Positions 15,134 to 25,023 are shown, counted from the first letter of the stretch. The stretch: 64,000 bases of DNA from Gaoshiqia sediminis (GCF_025907915.1 NZ_JAPAAF010000001.1:248001-312000), one strand, 5' to 3'. Notes: generated by a model not told the origin, from the sequence alone. Numbers and translations: made by a program.

Positions 15134-17767
15134 ATGAAAAACCTATTTTTGATTTTTGCCTTCGTGGCAGCTATGGGGCTCAAGACACGGGCCCAATATA
15201 AATATCCTTTCCAAAACCCGGACCTTCCGGTTGAGCAGCGTGTGGATGATTTGGTTTCGCGGCTGACCGTTGAGGAAAAGATCGCTCAAACAGTGTATAA
15301 TTCTCCGGCCATCGATCGGTTGGCTATCCCCAAATATAATTGGTGGAACGAATGTTTGCACGGGGTTGCACGTGCCGGTTATGCCACGGTCTTTCCACAG
15401 TCAATTTCGATTGCAGCTTCCTGGAATGCGGAGCTGGTAAACCGTGTAGCTACTGTAATTTCCGATGAAGCCCGCGCCAAACACCACGATTTTGTACGTC
15501 GCGGCGAGCGGGGCATCTACCAGGGGTTGACCTTCTGGTCGCCCAACATCAATATTTTCCGCGACCCGCGCTGGGGGCGCGGCCACGAAACGTATGGCGA
15601 AGATCCATTCCTGACCGGTCAGTTGGGAAAAGAATTTGTGTTGGGCCTGCAGGGCGGCGATTCGGACTACCTGAAACTGGTGGCCACTGCCAAGCACTAT
15701 GCCGTGCATTCCGGGCCGGAACCTTTGCGGCACGAGTTTGACGTAGATGTCAGCGAGCGCGACCTGCACGAAACCTACCTACCAGCCTTCCGCACGCTGG
15801 TGGTCGAAGGCGGAGCTTATTCCGTAATGGGCGCCTACAACCGGTTCCGTGGCGAACCGGCCTGTGCCAGCACCGAACTGTTCGACATTCTTCGTAATAA
15901 ATGGAAGTTTGATGGCTACATCGTTTCTGATTGCGGGGCCATTTCCGATTTTTGGAAATACCACAAAATTGTGCCCGATGCTGCTTCGGCGGCCGCGATG
16001 GCTGTAAAAGCCGGTTGCGATCTGAATTGCGGCGATACCTACCCGGCATTGGGCGAAGCTATGGAAAAAGGCCTGATTAATGAGGCCGAGTTGGATGTAG
16101 CTGTAAAGCGCCTGTTTCTTGCCCGTTTCAAACTGGGTATGTTCGATCCGGAGGAGCGGGTGCCCTATGCGCAGATTCCGTATTCTGTCAATAATAACCC
16201 GGCCCACGACAGGCTGGCCCGCGAAGCTGCCCGCGAGAGTATTGTGTTGCTGAAAAATGCCGGGCAAACCCTGCCGCTTTCAAAAAACCTGAAAAGCATT
16301 GCCGTAATTGGGCCCAATGCCAACGACGTTCAGTCGTTGTGGGGAAACTACAATGGTATTCCTACCAATCCGGTGACGGTGTTAAACGGGATTAAAAACA
16401 AAGTGGAACCGAACACGAAGGTTCTCTATGCCCAAGGAAGCGATTTGGCAGAAGGAATTCCGGCGATGGAGCCGATTCCTTCAATCTGTCTGGAAACGCC
16501 GGACGGTCGCCAGGGAATTCGCGGAGAATATTTTGCCAACAATAATTTCGAAGGCGAGCCGCTGTTTAGCCAGATTGACGACAATATTGATTTTATTTGG
16601 GACATCGGTACTCCAGACCCACGCCTGGAAACCGGCAATTTCAGCATCCGGTGGACTGGTTACCTGGTAGCCCCCAAGACCGGCACCTATTATTTTACCG
16701 ATTGGGCAAAACCGTATATGAAAGTTACCTTTCACGAATCGAGCAAGATGGGTGGGAATCGTGAGCATCACGGCACCATCAACCCGAAAAAGGCCGATTT
16801 GACAGCTGGCGAAAAGTATCTGGTTGAAGTGGAATACCGGAACTATTACGGCGATGCCACAGCAAAATTGCTTTGGTCAACCCCGCAGGGAAACCTGTTG
16901 GAGAAAGCCGTAAAAACCGCAGAGAAAGCCGATGCGGTGGTGCTTGTGCTGGGCCTGAACGAACGTCTGGAAGGGGAGGAGATGAAAGTGGAGGTCGAAG
17001 GTTTTTCGGGTGGCGACCGTACCAGTTTGGATCTGCCTAAAACCCAGTCCGAACTGATGCAGGCCATTGCCGCTACCGGAAAACCGGTGGTGCTGGTGCT
17101 GATTAACGGGAGTGCGCTTTCCATCAATTGGGCCGCCGAAAACGTTCCGGCCATCCTGACAGCCGGTTATCCCGGTCAGCAGGGGGGGAATGCCATTGCC
17201 GATGTGATTTTTGGCGATTACAATCCTGCCGGACGCTTACCGGTAACCTATTACAAATCGGTTGAGCAGTTGCCCGACTTCGAAAATTATGACATGGAAG
17301 GGCGTACTTATCGTTATTTTCGCCAGGAACCGCTGTATCCATTTGGCTTTGGTTTAAGTTACACCACCTTTGCCTACAGCAACCTGAAACTTTCGTCTAA
17401 CGTAGGGATGAACGAGCCGGTTACCGTTTCGGTGGATGTGACCAACACCGGCGATCGCGATGGCGATGAAGTGGTGCAGCTTTACCTCACCGACGAAAAA
17501 GCGTCCACACCGCGTCCTATCCGTCAGTTGGAAGGATTTAAACGAATCCACCTGAAGAAAGGCGAAACCAAAACGGTGAGCTTTACCCTGAAGCCACGTC
17601 AACTGTCAATAATCAATAAAAAAGATCAACGAGTTGTCGAACCCGGGTGGTTTACCATCGCTCTGGGTGGCGAACAACCCGGATTTGACGGGCGTACCAA
17701 TGCAGAAACCACAACAACCGTTTCAGGTCGTTTTCAGGTTACCGGGAAAACAACGATGATCGAATAG
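15134..17767 (+). CDS. GH3 beta-glycosidase with inserted PA14 domain
   Basis: An 877-residue secreted or periplasmic exo-beta-glycosidase with signal peptide (FLIFAFVAAMGLKTRAQ). The N-terminal TIM barrel carries YGEDPFLTG, KHYAVHSGPE and IVSDCGAI, where D266 is the expected nucleophile. The second domain is interrupted by a PA14 module at about residues 455-600 (RGEYFANNNFEGEP). A C-terminal fibronectin-like domain follows PFGFGLSYTTFAYS. The catalytic acid/base Glu is likely in the LEGEEMKVEVEG segment. Sequence alone does not separate beta-glucosidase from beta-xylosidase. ATG at 15134 was chosen because it starts the signal peptide. It has its own promoter and terminator. Confidence 0.9.
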   Translation: MKNLFLIFAFVAAMGLKTRAQYKYPFQNPDLPVEQRVDDLVSRLTVEEKIAQTVYNSPAIDRLAIPKYNWWNECLHGVARAGYATVFPQSISIAASWNAELVNRVATVISDEARAKHHDFVRRGERGIYQGLTFWSPNINIFRDPRWGRGHETYGEDPFLTGQLGKEFVLGLQGGDSDYLKLVATAKHYAVHSGPEPLRHEFDVDVSERDLHETYLPAFRTLVVEGGAYSVMGAYNRFRGEPACASTELFDILRNKWKFDGYIVSDCGAISDFWKYHKIVPDAASAAAMAVKAGCDLNCGDTYPALGEAMEKGLINEAELDVAVKRLFLARFKLGMFDPEERVPYAQIPYSVNNNPAHDRLAREAARESIVLLKNAGQTLPLSKNLKSIAVIGPNANDVQSLWGNYNGIPTNPVTVLNGIKNKVEPNTKVLYAQGSDLAEGIPAMEPIPSICLETPDGRQGIRGEYFANNNFEGEPLFSQIDDNIDFIWDIGTPDPRLETGNFSIRWTGYLVAPKTGTYYFTDWAKPYMKVTFHESSKMGGNREHHGTINPKKADLTAGEKYLVEVEYRNYYGDATAKLLWSTPQGNLLEKAVKTAEKADAVVLVLGLNERLEGEEMKVEVEGFSGGDRTSLDLPKTQSELMQAIAATGKPVVLVLINGSALSINWAAENVPAILTAGYPGQQGGNAIADVIFGDYNPAGRLPVTYYKSVEQLPDFENYDMEGRTYRYFRQEPLYPFGFGLSYTTFAYSNLKLSSNVGMNEPVTVSVDVTNTGDRDGDEVVQLYLTDEKASTPRPIRQLEGFKRIHLKKGETKTVSFTLKPRQLSIINKKDQRVVEPGWFTIALGGEQPGFDGRTNAETTTTVSGRFQVTGKTTMIE

Positions 17768-17782
17768 CAAAACGATACTGTA

Positions 17783-17820
17783 AAAGATCCCGGGAGCAGT
17801 CGGCTTTCGGGATCTTTTTT
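17783..17820 (+). terminator. Intrinsic terminator at the end of PUL1
   Basis: AAAGATCCCG (17783-17792) pairs perfectly with CGGGATCTTT (17808-17817), then T residues to 17820. It closes the GH3 transcript and separates PUL1 from PUL2. Confidence 0.85.
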
Positions 17821-17965
17821 GCCCCATTACTATTAAACAGGAGCTTTTCACCCTACCCCTGTGGTATCGCGTTTCCGATCTGCAGGGATGCCATGTTCTC
17901 TTCGTTTGCCAGTAAGTGCCCAATTTCAATTTTAAACTGCTTTTAATCATTTCTGCAAATTTTCC

Positions 17966-17973
17966 TAGCTTTG
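17966..17973 (+). promoter_or_regulatory. Candidate -7 element for the PUL2 sigma gene
   Basis: TAGCTTTG matches TAnnTTTG 21 bases upstream of the ATG at 17995. The -33 region is AT-rich without a clear TTG. The same octamer occurs before the PUL4 sigma gene. Confidence 0.5.
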
Positions 17974-17994
17974 TCCTCGTCCGAATAGAGCGAT

Positions 17995-18576
17995 ATGCGA
18001 ACCAATGACGACCGGCAATATGTTGAACTATTGAAGCAGGATGACTTTTCTGCTTTTAATGCCTTGTTTAAAAAATATGCCGAGAGTTTGTATGCTTTTG
18101 CCTTGAGTATCACCAGGGAACCTTATATTGCTGAGGAAATTACCCAACTGGTTTTTCTGAAAATCTGGGAAAAAAGGGCTCGGATCGAGGAGCACCTTTC
18201 TTTCAAGTCATTTGTTTTTTCGATCACTTATTCCGAAACCATTTCCTGGCTGCGGAAAGAAAAATCCGAGAAACGAAAAATGGAGCTTTGGGGAAATGTG
18301 GCTTCCTTTTCTTCAAACGAAACCAATTACACGATTGAATTCAACAATATTCAGGAGCTCACCAACCAGGTTATCGAGATCTTGCCCGAAAAGAGGAAAG
18401 AAATTTTTAAGTTGAGCCGGGAACAGGGATATTCGAACAAAGAAATAGCCGTTAGGTTGGGTGTTTCTGTTAAAACTGTTGAAAATCAGATTTCTGCTGC
18501 GTTGAGAACCCTGCGTGAAAAGTTGGGGGAAACCGGGATTTTGGGCATACTTTTTTATTTCATCACTTTTCATTAA
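17995..18576 (+). CDS. ECF RNA polymerase sigma factor of PUL2
   Basis: A 193-residue ECF sigma factor. Region 2 covers about residues 20-85 (FKKYAESLYAFALSIT, AEEITQLVFLKIWEKRAR). Region 4 is at about 130-175 (REQGYSNKEIAVRLGVSVKTVENQISAAL, quoted in part: SVKTVENQI). The C-terminus is hydrophobic. It is closest in style to the PUL1 sigma factor. It is followed at 69 bases by its FecR partner; a GGGGTAAC...TCGT element in that gap may be an ECF-dependent promoter. Confidence 0.9.
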   Translation: MRTNDDRQYVELLKQDDFSAFNALFKKYAESLYAFALSITREPYIAEEITQLVFLKIWEKRARIEEHLSFKSFVFSITYSETISWLRKEKSEKRKMELWGNVASFSSNETNYTIEFNNIQELTNQVIEILPEKRKEIFKLSREQGYSNKEIAVRLGVSVKTVENQISAALRTLREKLGETGILGILFYFITFH

Positions 18577-18596
18577 AAATTTTTTTCGATCGAATA

Positions 18597-18624
18597 GGGG
18601 TAACCGGCTTTTCATTTCGTAGTA
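18597..18624 (+). promoter_or_regulatory. Candidate ECF-type promoter before PUL2 fecR
   Basis: GGGGTAAC at 18597-18604 and CGTAGTA from 18618, with 13 bases between AAC and CGT, resemble the AAC (-35) and CGT (-10) motifs of ECF promoters. The CGT ends 25 bases before the FecR ATG. A very similar pair is at the same place in PUL3. Confidence 0.4.
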
Positions 18625-18645
18625 TAGGAGAAAATGAAATGACGG

Positions 18646-19686
18646 ATGAAATTAAATCAGCATGATATAAAGAATTACCTCGAAGGGAAAACCGATCAGT
18701 TGCGATCGGAGCAAATCCGGGAATGGTTGATCGACCCGAAAAACGAAACCCAGGTTCGACAGTTGTTGGGTGAGATTTGGACGAATTCCCAGATAAAGTT
18801 ATCTGGAAGCAAACCCGATTTCGACCAATTGCTTTCCCGGGTTCACTACCGGATTCATGCTCAGCCCGGAAGTTCATTTGCAGCACCATCCAAAACAAGA
18901 AAGATTGGCCGAATTTACCAAATGTTTGCCCGGGCCGCTGCCATTCTCATCCTCCCGTTGTTGCTGTTCACCGCTTATCTGTATTTCAGTTCACCAACCG
19001 GTTGGGTAGCTCAGGGTGAACTTGTTATGCGCGAAATATACACCAAACCCGGCACACGGACCAGTCTGACACTGGCCGACGGGACTAAGGTATGGCTGAA
19101 TGACGGCACAATTTTTAAATACCCCGAACAATTTACCGCATCCAATCGCACTGTATTTGTGGACGGTGAAGCCTATTTCGAAGTAAAATCCGATCTGCAA
19201 CATCCGTTTGTGGTAGAAAATCCGCTGATGAAAACCGTGGTGACCGGTACCCAATTTAATTTGCATGCCTACTCCGCCGATCAGTTTTTTGAGACCACCT
19301 TGCTGGAAGGCAAAATTCATCTGGAAGGGCAAGCGGGACATATTGAACTGGATCCGGGGCAACAGGTGCAGTTTGACGCCACAACCAATGTCATAGAAAA
19401 GAAGGAAGTAAAGTCCACCAACGCAGCAGCGTGGATTGACGGTAAATTGATGATTCAGAATGAAAGACTTGATTTGGCTGTCAAAAAGCTGAGCCGTTGG
19501 TACAATGTGGAGATGGTCATAACCGAACCGCAATTGAAGGAACTGGAACTGACCTGTACGCTGGAAAATGAAAAGCTCGACCAGTGTATGAATTTGATTG
19601 CACAAGCCTTGCCGATCCGCTACCAACTGACCGAAGAAAAAATCCAGGGACAAATTCGTCAAAAAATACAGCTTATGAGGAAATAG
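18646..19686 (+). CDS. FecR-family anti-sigma factor of PUL2
   Basis: A 346-residue protein. The cytoplasmic N-terminus (HDIKNYLEGKTDQLRSEQIREWL) is followed by one transmembrane helix (AAAILILPLLLFTAYLYF, about 103-120). The periplasmic FecR domain has KPGTRTSLTLADGTKVWLND, VFVDGEAYFEVKSD and KTVVTGTQFNLHAYS. The C-terminal DUF4974 domain runs from about 265 (NERLDLAVKKLSRWYNVEMV). It should hold the PUL2 sigma factor and receive the signal from the STN domain of the next gene. Confidence 0.9.
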   Translation: MKLNQHDIKNYLEGKTDQLRSEQIREWLIDPKNETQVRQLLGEIWTNSQIKLSGSKPDFDQLLSRVHYRIHAQPGSSFAAPSKTRKIGRIYQMFARAAAILILPLLLFTAYLYFSSPTGWVAQGELVMREIYTKPGTRTSLTLADGTKVWLNDGTIFKYPEQFTASNRTVFVDGEAYFEVKSDLQHPFVVENPLMKTVVTGTQFNLHAYSADQFFETTLLEGKIHLEGQAGHIELDPGQQVQFDATTNVIEKKEVKSTNAAAWIDGKLMIQNERLDLAVKKLSRWYNVEMVITEPQLKELELTCTLENEKLDQCMNLIAQALPIRYQLTEEKIQGQIRQKIQLMRK

Positions 19687-19692
19687 AAAAAA

Positions 19693-19724
19693 GCCTGTCG
19701 GAATCTTGCACATTCACGGCAGGC
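19693..19724 (+). promoter_or_regulatory. Hairpin in the SusC leader of PUL2
   Basis: Lower stem GCCTGTCG (19693-19700) with CGGCAGGC (19717-19724), one unpaired A at 19716, upper stem GAAT/ATTC and loop CTTGCAC (19705-19711). The plan matches hairpin A of PUL1: long lower stem, 4-bp upper stem, single-base bulge on the 3' side. A second hairpin with the same loop is not found; only an AT-only TTTATT-CAAT-AATAAA fold lies at 19735-19750. Confidence 0.5.
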
Positions 19725-19764
19725 CTATCATTGCTTTATTCAATAATAAAAACAAGTCAAATTT

Positions 19765-22700
19765 ATGAAAAAAAAGTGTAACCCGGTTATTCAGGGAGTG
19801 TTGAATTCCCGAATAACTAAAATGCTACGGTACATGAAGCTAACTTGCTTGATTGTTTTACTGGGAGTAATCCACAGTTTTGCCGGCAAAAGCCAGGCAC
19901 AAAACACAAACATTTCGATGAATGTGAAAAATGCTTCCGTGGAAACGGTGCTTCAGTCCATTGAAGAACAAACGGACTTCTATTTTCTGTACAGCCGGAG
20001 TATGGTTGATGTAAGCCGGAAGGTGGATGTACAGGTGACAAACATCAAAATTGAAGAACTTCTGAATGATTTGTTTGAGGACACCGGAATAAGTTATGTG
20101 ATCGAAGGACGACAGATTATCCTTTCGGGTGGATCGGCTGCAAACTTACAATCGGCTCAGCAGCAAATATCGGTTTCCGGTAAAGTGACCGATTCTTCGG
20201 GAGCGCCGCTTCCGGGGGTAACCATCGTCCTTAAAGGTTCAACCACTGGCACCATTTCCGATATCAACGGGACCTACTCGATGTCTAATGTATCACCAAA
20301 TGCTACCTTGGTCTTTTCATTTATCGGGATGAAAACGCAAGAAGTTGAGGTGAATGGTCGCCAAGTAATTAATGTCGCGTTGGAAGAAGAAACCATCGGA
20401 CTGGAAGAGGTGGTTGCCATTGGTTATGGAAGTGTTGCAAAAAAAGACCTGACCGGCGCGGTTGCTTCCGTTGGACATGATGACTTGGTGTCTGTTGGAT
20501 CTACAAGTCCGCTAAAGGCTTTGCAGGCAAATTCTGCCGGTGTGAACATCAGTCAGCGAACTGGGTCGGTGGGAAGCGAATTTGATATTCAAATCCGTGG
20601 GGCCAATTCCTTGACCGGGGCAGCCCCTTTGTATGTGGTTGACGGAGTGATGACCGATAATATCAATTTCCTGAACACAAATGATATTCAGCGAATCGAT
20701 ATTCTGAAAGACGCCTCGTCAACTGCGATTTATGGATCACGTGGTTCAAATGGTGTCGTGATCGTTACTACTCGTTCGGGGGAAGGCATTAAGGTACAAA
20801 AGCCATCTATTACCTATTCCGGTTATGTTGGGCTACGCACAATTTCCAATATGCCCGATTTTTTAAATAGCTACGACGAGAGTATAAAGTGGAACATAGA
20901 CAGACAGGTTACACGTGATCTGGTACAGGGGAAACCTATCGTCCCTTCGGTGACTTACAGTTTTCCAACAGTGATTAGGGACGGTGTGAATTACTGGGAA
21001 GAAGCTCTGACCGAACGAAGAGGTACCGATTGGGTGGATGAACTCCTAAAATCCAGTATCCAACAAAACCATTTTGTTTCGGCTTCGGGTGGAAACAACA
21101 ATATCAGCTATGTTGTCGGATTTGGCTATCAGGGCGATGATGGGAATGCAAAAGGGCAGTGGTATAAAAAGTATAATTTTAAAGCGAGTGTTGATGCACG
21201 GCCTGACGACAGGTTTTCGGTTGGCGCCAATATCAACCTGGCCTTTTCTGACCGGGAGCTGGTATCCCGTCAAGGCTATACTCGCCAGATTTTCAGGATG
21301 CCTGCTTTTGCACCCGCTAAAGACAAGGACGGCAATACCATTCAATCGCCTATGATCGGGATTTCCAGTAATGTTAATCCGTATGCATATCTGGAAACCG
21401 ACTCAAAATACAATGTTGAACAATATTATGTGATTTCGAATTTCTACCTGAGTTTTAGTCCAGCGAAATGGATCAATTTAAAAACAACATTTTCTCCCAA
21501 TGCTAAATTCGGAAGAGACGGGGAATATTTTGACCGTTTTGCGACCCGCTCAATTTCTGTGGCAAGAATGTGGAATACAAACAAGCTTTCATTTATTTGG
21601 GACAATCAGCTGAGCCTAAATAAAGAGGTCGGAGAGCACCGGTTCTCATACGACTTCATTCAGTCATCTCAGTTCGATCGCTATGAGTCTGCTTTTGCCT
21701 ATGGCAGGGATGTTCCATTCCAGTCGTTGTGGTATAATGTACAAAGTGCCCCGCAACGCGATGCAACCACCGGATTCAGTAAAAGTACGCTGCTTTCATT
21801 TACCAACCGATTTAATTATTCTTTCCGGGATAAATATTTGTTTACAGCTACAGTACGTTGGGACGGTTCCTCAAAATTGGCTGAAGGAAACAAATGGGCC
21901 TATTTCCCATCGGCTGCTATCGCTTGGAGAATGAATGAGGAATCATTTTTAAGCGGGGTTTCCCAAATTAATAATTTAAAGTTACGGTTGAGTTTTGGTT
22001 ATACCGGAAACAACAATATTGATCCTTATACCACACAGTCTGCCCTAAACCGGCAAACTTACTATGATTGGGACGAAACTACTGCTAATGGATTTATCCC
22101 CAATGCGTTGGCGAATTCGGAACTGACCTGGGAGCGTACGCGAGAATGGAACTTGGGGGCTGATTTTGGACTATTCGATAGCCGTATATCCGGAGAAATC
22201 AACGTTTACGACCGGCTTTCCCTTGATTTGCTGATGGAACGAAAGCTGGCTATGCCTACTGGTTGGGCAACTATGATGGATAACGTGGGGTCTGTTAGCA
22301 ACAAAGGAATTGAGTTACAGGTACGGACTATCAATGTTAAGCGAAAAGACTTCACTTGGGAAACCAACTTTATATTCTCCAAAAACACCAATAAAATTGT
22401 AGAACTCTATGGGGCAAAAGAAGATGATGTGCCAAACCGTTGGTTTATTGGTCAGCCGGTGAATGTGGTTTATGGAATGGTGTTTGATGGCGTTTGGCAG
22501 CGAGACGAGTTAGCACCAGAAGACAGGCAGGCACTTGAAGGAACTGCGAAAGTTAAAGACCTGAATGGAGATGGGAACATAGATATTGACCAAGACATGA
22601 AAGTGCTGGGATCTCCCGACCCTAAATGGATTGGCACGTTCTCCACCAACCTGACGTATAAAAACTGGAACCTTTCAGCAACCGTTTATACCAAACAAGG

Positions 22701-23127
22701 AATCCTGCAATTTAGCCCGTTTCACGAAGAGTTTACCGATTTCAACAGTAAAGTAATTTTGGATGTGCCTTACTATCTCCGGGAGAATCCGATAACCGAA
22801 GCCCGATACTCGAATACCTACCCCCAGCCAGCCTATCAAGGACAATATTGGGGCGAAGATGCTGAGGATTATGGGTTCCCTGGGTTCAATAAAGATGCAT
22901 CATTTGTGAGGGTACAGAATATCACCTTGGGCTATAATTTCAGCCGTAAATTATTATCCCGCTTAGGCCTTGCGGAAATGCGCCTGTATTTCAACGCCTT
23001 GAATCCGTTCGTGTTCACAAAATATGACGGTTTTGACCCGGAGTGGGCCGGAGCTGATATGTCAGGTGTAGATGCAACGAATACCTCCTACACAATTTAT
23101 CAGATTGGTACAAACATTAAATTCTAA
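19765..23127 (+). CDS. susC: SusC-family TonB-dependent transporter with STN domain (PUL2)
   Basis: A 1120-residue outer-membrane transporter. In order: signal segment (LTCLIVLLGVIHSFAGKSQAQ), STN domain at about 50-120 (VETVLQSIEEQTDFYFLYSR), CarboxypepD-regulatory-like domain (SGKVTDSSGAPLPGVTIVLK), plug (IGYGSVAKKDLTGAVAS, YVVDGVMTDN, DASSTAIYGSRGSNGVVIV) and barrel ending YTIYQIGTNIKF. The ATG at 19765 has the conserved CAAATTTATGAAAAAAAA context. No enzyme follows in this PUL, so the ligand is unknown; it may serve the enzymes of neighbouring PULs. Confidence 0.95.
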   Translation: MKKKCNPVIQGVLNSRITKMLRYMKLTCLIVLLGVIHSFAGKSQAQNTNISMNVKNASVETVLQSIEEQTDFYFLYSRSMVDVSRKVDVQVTNIKIEELLNDLFEDTGISYVIEGRQIILSGGSAANLQSAQQQISVSGKVTDSSGAPLPGVTIVLKGSTTGTISDINGTYSMSNVSPNATLVFSFIGMKTQEVEVNGRQVINVALEEETIGLEEVVAIGYGSVAKKDLTGAVASVGHDDLVSVGSTSPLKALQANSAGVNISQRTGSVGSEFDIQIRGANSLTGAAPLYVVDGVMTDNINFLNTNDIQRIDILKDASSTAIYGSRGSNGVVIVTTRSGEGIKVQKPSITYSGYVGLRTISNMPDFLNSYDESIKWNIDRQVTRDLVQGKPIVPSVTYSFPTVIRDGVNYWEEALTERRGTDWVDELLKSSIQQNHFVSASGGNNNISYVVGFGYQGDDGNAKGQWYKKYNFKASVDARPDDRFSVGANINLAFSDRELVSRQGYTRQIFRMPAFAPAKDKDGNTIQSPMIGISSNVNPYAYLETDSKYNVEQYYVISNFYLSFSPAKWINLKTTFSPNAKFGRDGEYFDRFATRSISVARMWNTNKLSFIWDNQLSLNKEVGEHRFSYDFIQSSQFDRYESAFAYGRDVPFQSLWYNVQSAPQRDATTGFSKSTLLSFTNRFNYSFRDKYLFTATVRWDGSSKLAEGNKWAYFPSAAIAWRMNEESFLSGVSQINNLKLRLSFGYTGNNNIDPYTTQSALNRQTYYDWDETTANGFIPNALANSELTWERTREWNLGADFGLFDSRISGEINVYDRLSLDLLMERKLAMPTGWATMMDNVGSVSNKGIELQVRTINVKRKDFTWETNFIFSKNTNKIVELYGAKEDDVPNRWFIGQPVNVVYGMVFDGVWQRDELAPEDRQALEGTAKVKDLNGDGNIDIDQDMKVLGSPDPKWIGTFSTNLTYKNWNLSATVYTKQGILQFSPFHEEFTDFNSKVILDVPYYLRENPITEARYSNTYPQPAYQGQYWGEDAEDYGFPGFNKDASFVRVQNITLGYNFSRKLLSRLGLAEMRLYFNALNPFVFTKYDGFDPEWAGADMSGVDATNTSYTIYQIGTNIKF

Positions 23128-23131
23128 GGTT

Positions 23132-24733
23132 ATGAAAAATCTAAAGCTTAAAATATACACTGTTTTCGCGGCTTTGCTGTTTGCCGGATGCGCTGATTTT
23201 CTGGAGGAGGAAAATTTAGGGAACACAACAGCAGAAAATTATTATGGCACTCAAAAAGGATATGAAAGCTTGGTAAACGCCGCTTATGCCTCTATCCGTG
23301 ACATTTATGAACCAACACCGTATGTGTTTTGTGCCGGGACGGATTTATTTTTCAGTGCCCATCAGGAAGTTCCTTTAGGCTTGGCATCTTACCAAACTTT
23401 AACGCCAAGTAATGGACAAGTTGAACATCTGTTTAAGAATTTGTATGAAAGTATTCAGATCAACAATTTGGCCTTGGATTATGCAGACAAAACAGAGGAC
23501 TTCCCCGAATTGGAGACTCGCATTGCCGAGCTGAAGTTCATTCGGGCATACTTATATTTCCTGTTGGTCCAGAATTTCGGTGATGTTAGTATGGTGGTTG
23601 ACCTAGTTAGCGAACCCATTACACATTTCGAACGAGAACCAGCCAGTGAGGTCTATCAGTTTATTATTGATGAGATGGAAGAAGCTATTACAGTATTACC
23701 AACTACTCAGCCTGAATTTGGACGCGTTAACAAGCGAGTAGCCCAACACATGCTGGCCAAGGTTTATCTTACACGTGGTTACGAGTCTTTTGGATTGCAA
23801 ACAGATTTTTCAACAGCTGCACAATTGGCAGATGCTGCTATCGGTGGACAAGGATTGAATCTGGACTTTGAAGACTTATTTGTTTACGAGAATGATAACA
23901 ACGAAGAAGTGCTATGGTCTATTCAATATTCTGATGGATCGACCAAACAGGGAGGAGCTCACAACTGGGATTATCCTTGGGGGCCTCTTATTCAGGGAAG
24001 TAACGATGGCGTAAATAAGAAGAATGCTCTGCACCCGACAGAATACTTGTTCACGTTATTTGAGGATAATGACACGCGGTTTGAAGGCACTTTCCTGAAT
24101 ATCCTTACCAGCCCGTATGTGGGGTACATCCTGGATCCGGAAAATTCACCGGTCAATTATTACTATCCCAGGACAGCTGCTCAGCTGGCAGACACAGCAA
24201 ACTGGCGGGCTGCCTCACCGATGCGTGCTAATACCATTATTTCTCCAATCGATCCACATTGGTGGGATGGGCTCAATCAGGAAGATTATCCGTCACTGCG
24301 AAAGTTTGATAGAGTGCGTACAGTTGAGGTCCAATATACTCACGATTTGTACTTGGCACGTTTGGGTGAGACCTACTTAATTGCCGCTGAAGCCTATTTG
24401 CAGGCCGGAAATTCCTCGAATGCAGTTGCGCGTATCAATACTGTACGGCAAAGGGCAGGGGCATCGCTGGTGTCATCGGTTGACTTGGATTTTATTTTGG
24501 AAGAACGCGCCCGTGAACTTGTCGGCGAAGGATTCCGCTGGCTCGACTTGAAACGTACCGGAAAGCTCATGGAATATACAAAAGTCAGAAACCCTGATAT
24601 TAAATCACTTTTTAACTCAGGAATTGATCCCTTTCTGGGTGCCAACGGGAACTATAAAATTTTACGCCCCATTCCTCTTAGTGCGATTGCGCTGGATTCC
24701 GGAGATTATCCGCAAAATCCAGCCTATCAGTAA
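23132..24733 (+). CDS. susD: SusD/RagB-family surface lipoprotein (PUL2)
   Basis: A 533-residue lipoprotein with lipobox ALLFAGCADFLEEE. SusD features include IAELKFIRAYLYFLLVQNFGDV, LGETYLIAAEAYLQAG and the C-terminal ERARELVGEGFRWLDLKRTGK. ATG at 23132, 4 bases after the SusC stop, begins MKNLKLKIYTVFAALLFAG; an in-frame upstream start at 23072 would overlap SusC by 56 bases and is rejected. It is the last gene of PUL2, followed by a strong terminator. Confidence 0.95.
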   Translation: MKNLKLKIYTVFAALLFAGCADFLEEENLGNTTAENYYGTQKGYESLVNAAYASIRDIYEPTPYVFCAGTDLFFSAHQEVPLGLASYQTLTPSNGQVEHLFKNLYESIQINNLALDYADKTEDFPELETRIAELKFIRAYLYFLLVQNFGDVSMVVDLVSEPITHFEREPASEVYQFIIDEMEEAITVLPTTQPEFGRVNKRVAQHMLAKVYLTRGYESFGLQTDFSTAAQLADAAIGGQGLNLDFEDLFVYENDNNEEVLWSIQYSDGSTKQGGAHNWDYPWGPLIQGSNDGVNKKNALHPTEYLFTLFEDNDTRFEGTFLNILTSPYVGYILDPENSPVNYYYPRTAAQLADTANWRAASPMRANTIISPIDPHWWDGLNQEDYPSLRKFDRVRTVEVQYTHDLYLARLGETYLIAAEAYLQAGNSSNAVARINTVRQRAGASLVSSVDLDFILEERARELVGEGFRWLDLKRTGKLMEYTKVRNPDIKSLFNSGIDPFLGANGNYKILRPIPLSAIALDSGDYPQNPAYQ

Positions 24734-24801
24734 TCTGATTTTTTAGGGGAGTATGAATTTTTCAAAACCCCGGCTATAATTAATAACGATAACAATATTC
24801 G

Positions 24802-24838
24802 GTACAGGTTTGCTATCTTAGCAAGCCTGTACTTTTTT
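24802..24838 (+). terminator. Strong intrinsic terminator at the end of PUL2
   Basis: GTACAGGTTTGCTA (24802-24815) pairs with TAGCAAGCCTGTAC (24819-24832), 14 bp with one G-U pair and a TCT loop, followed by six T residues. It isolates the enzyme-less PUL2 from PUL3. The rest of the 290-base gap to 25023 is AT-rich with no canonical TAnnTTTG element. Confidence 0.9.
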
Positions 24839-25023
24839 AAATCCAATCATAGCCCGATTAAACAAGATTTAAAAATTGAAAGTGAAGATACTTGGAGTAC
24901 TTGGGATAATATAGTGATTGACAGAATTAGCTTGAGTTATGATTGACTCCTTTTTTTGTATGTCTCTTATTTCACATTGCGTACTTTTATTTCCTCCAAT
25001 TTCGATATTTTTAGCCAACCAAA

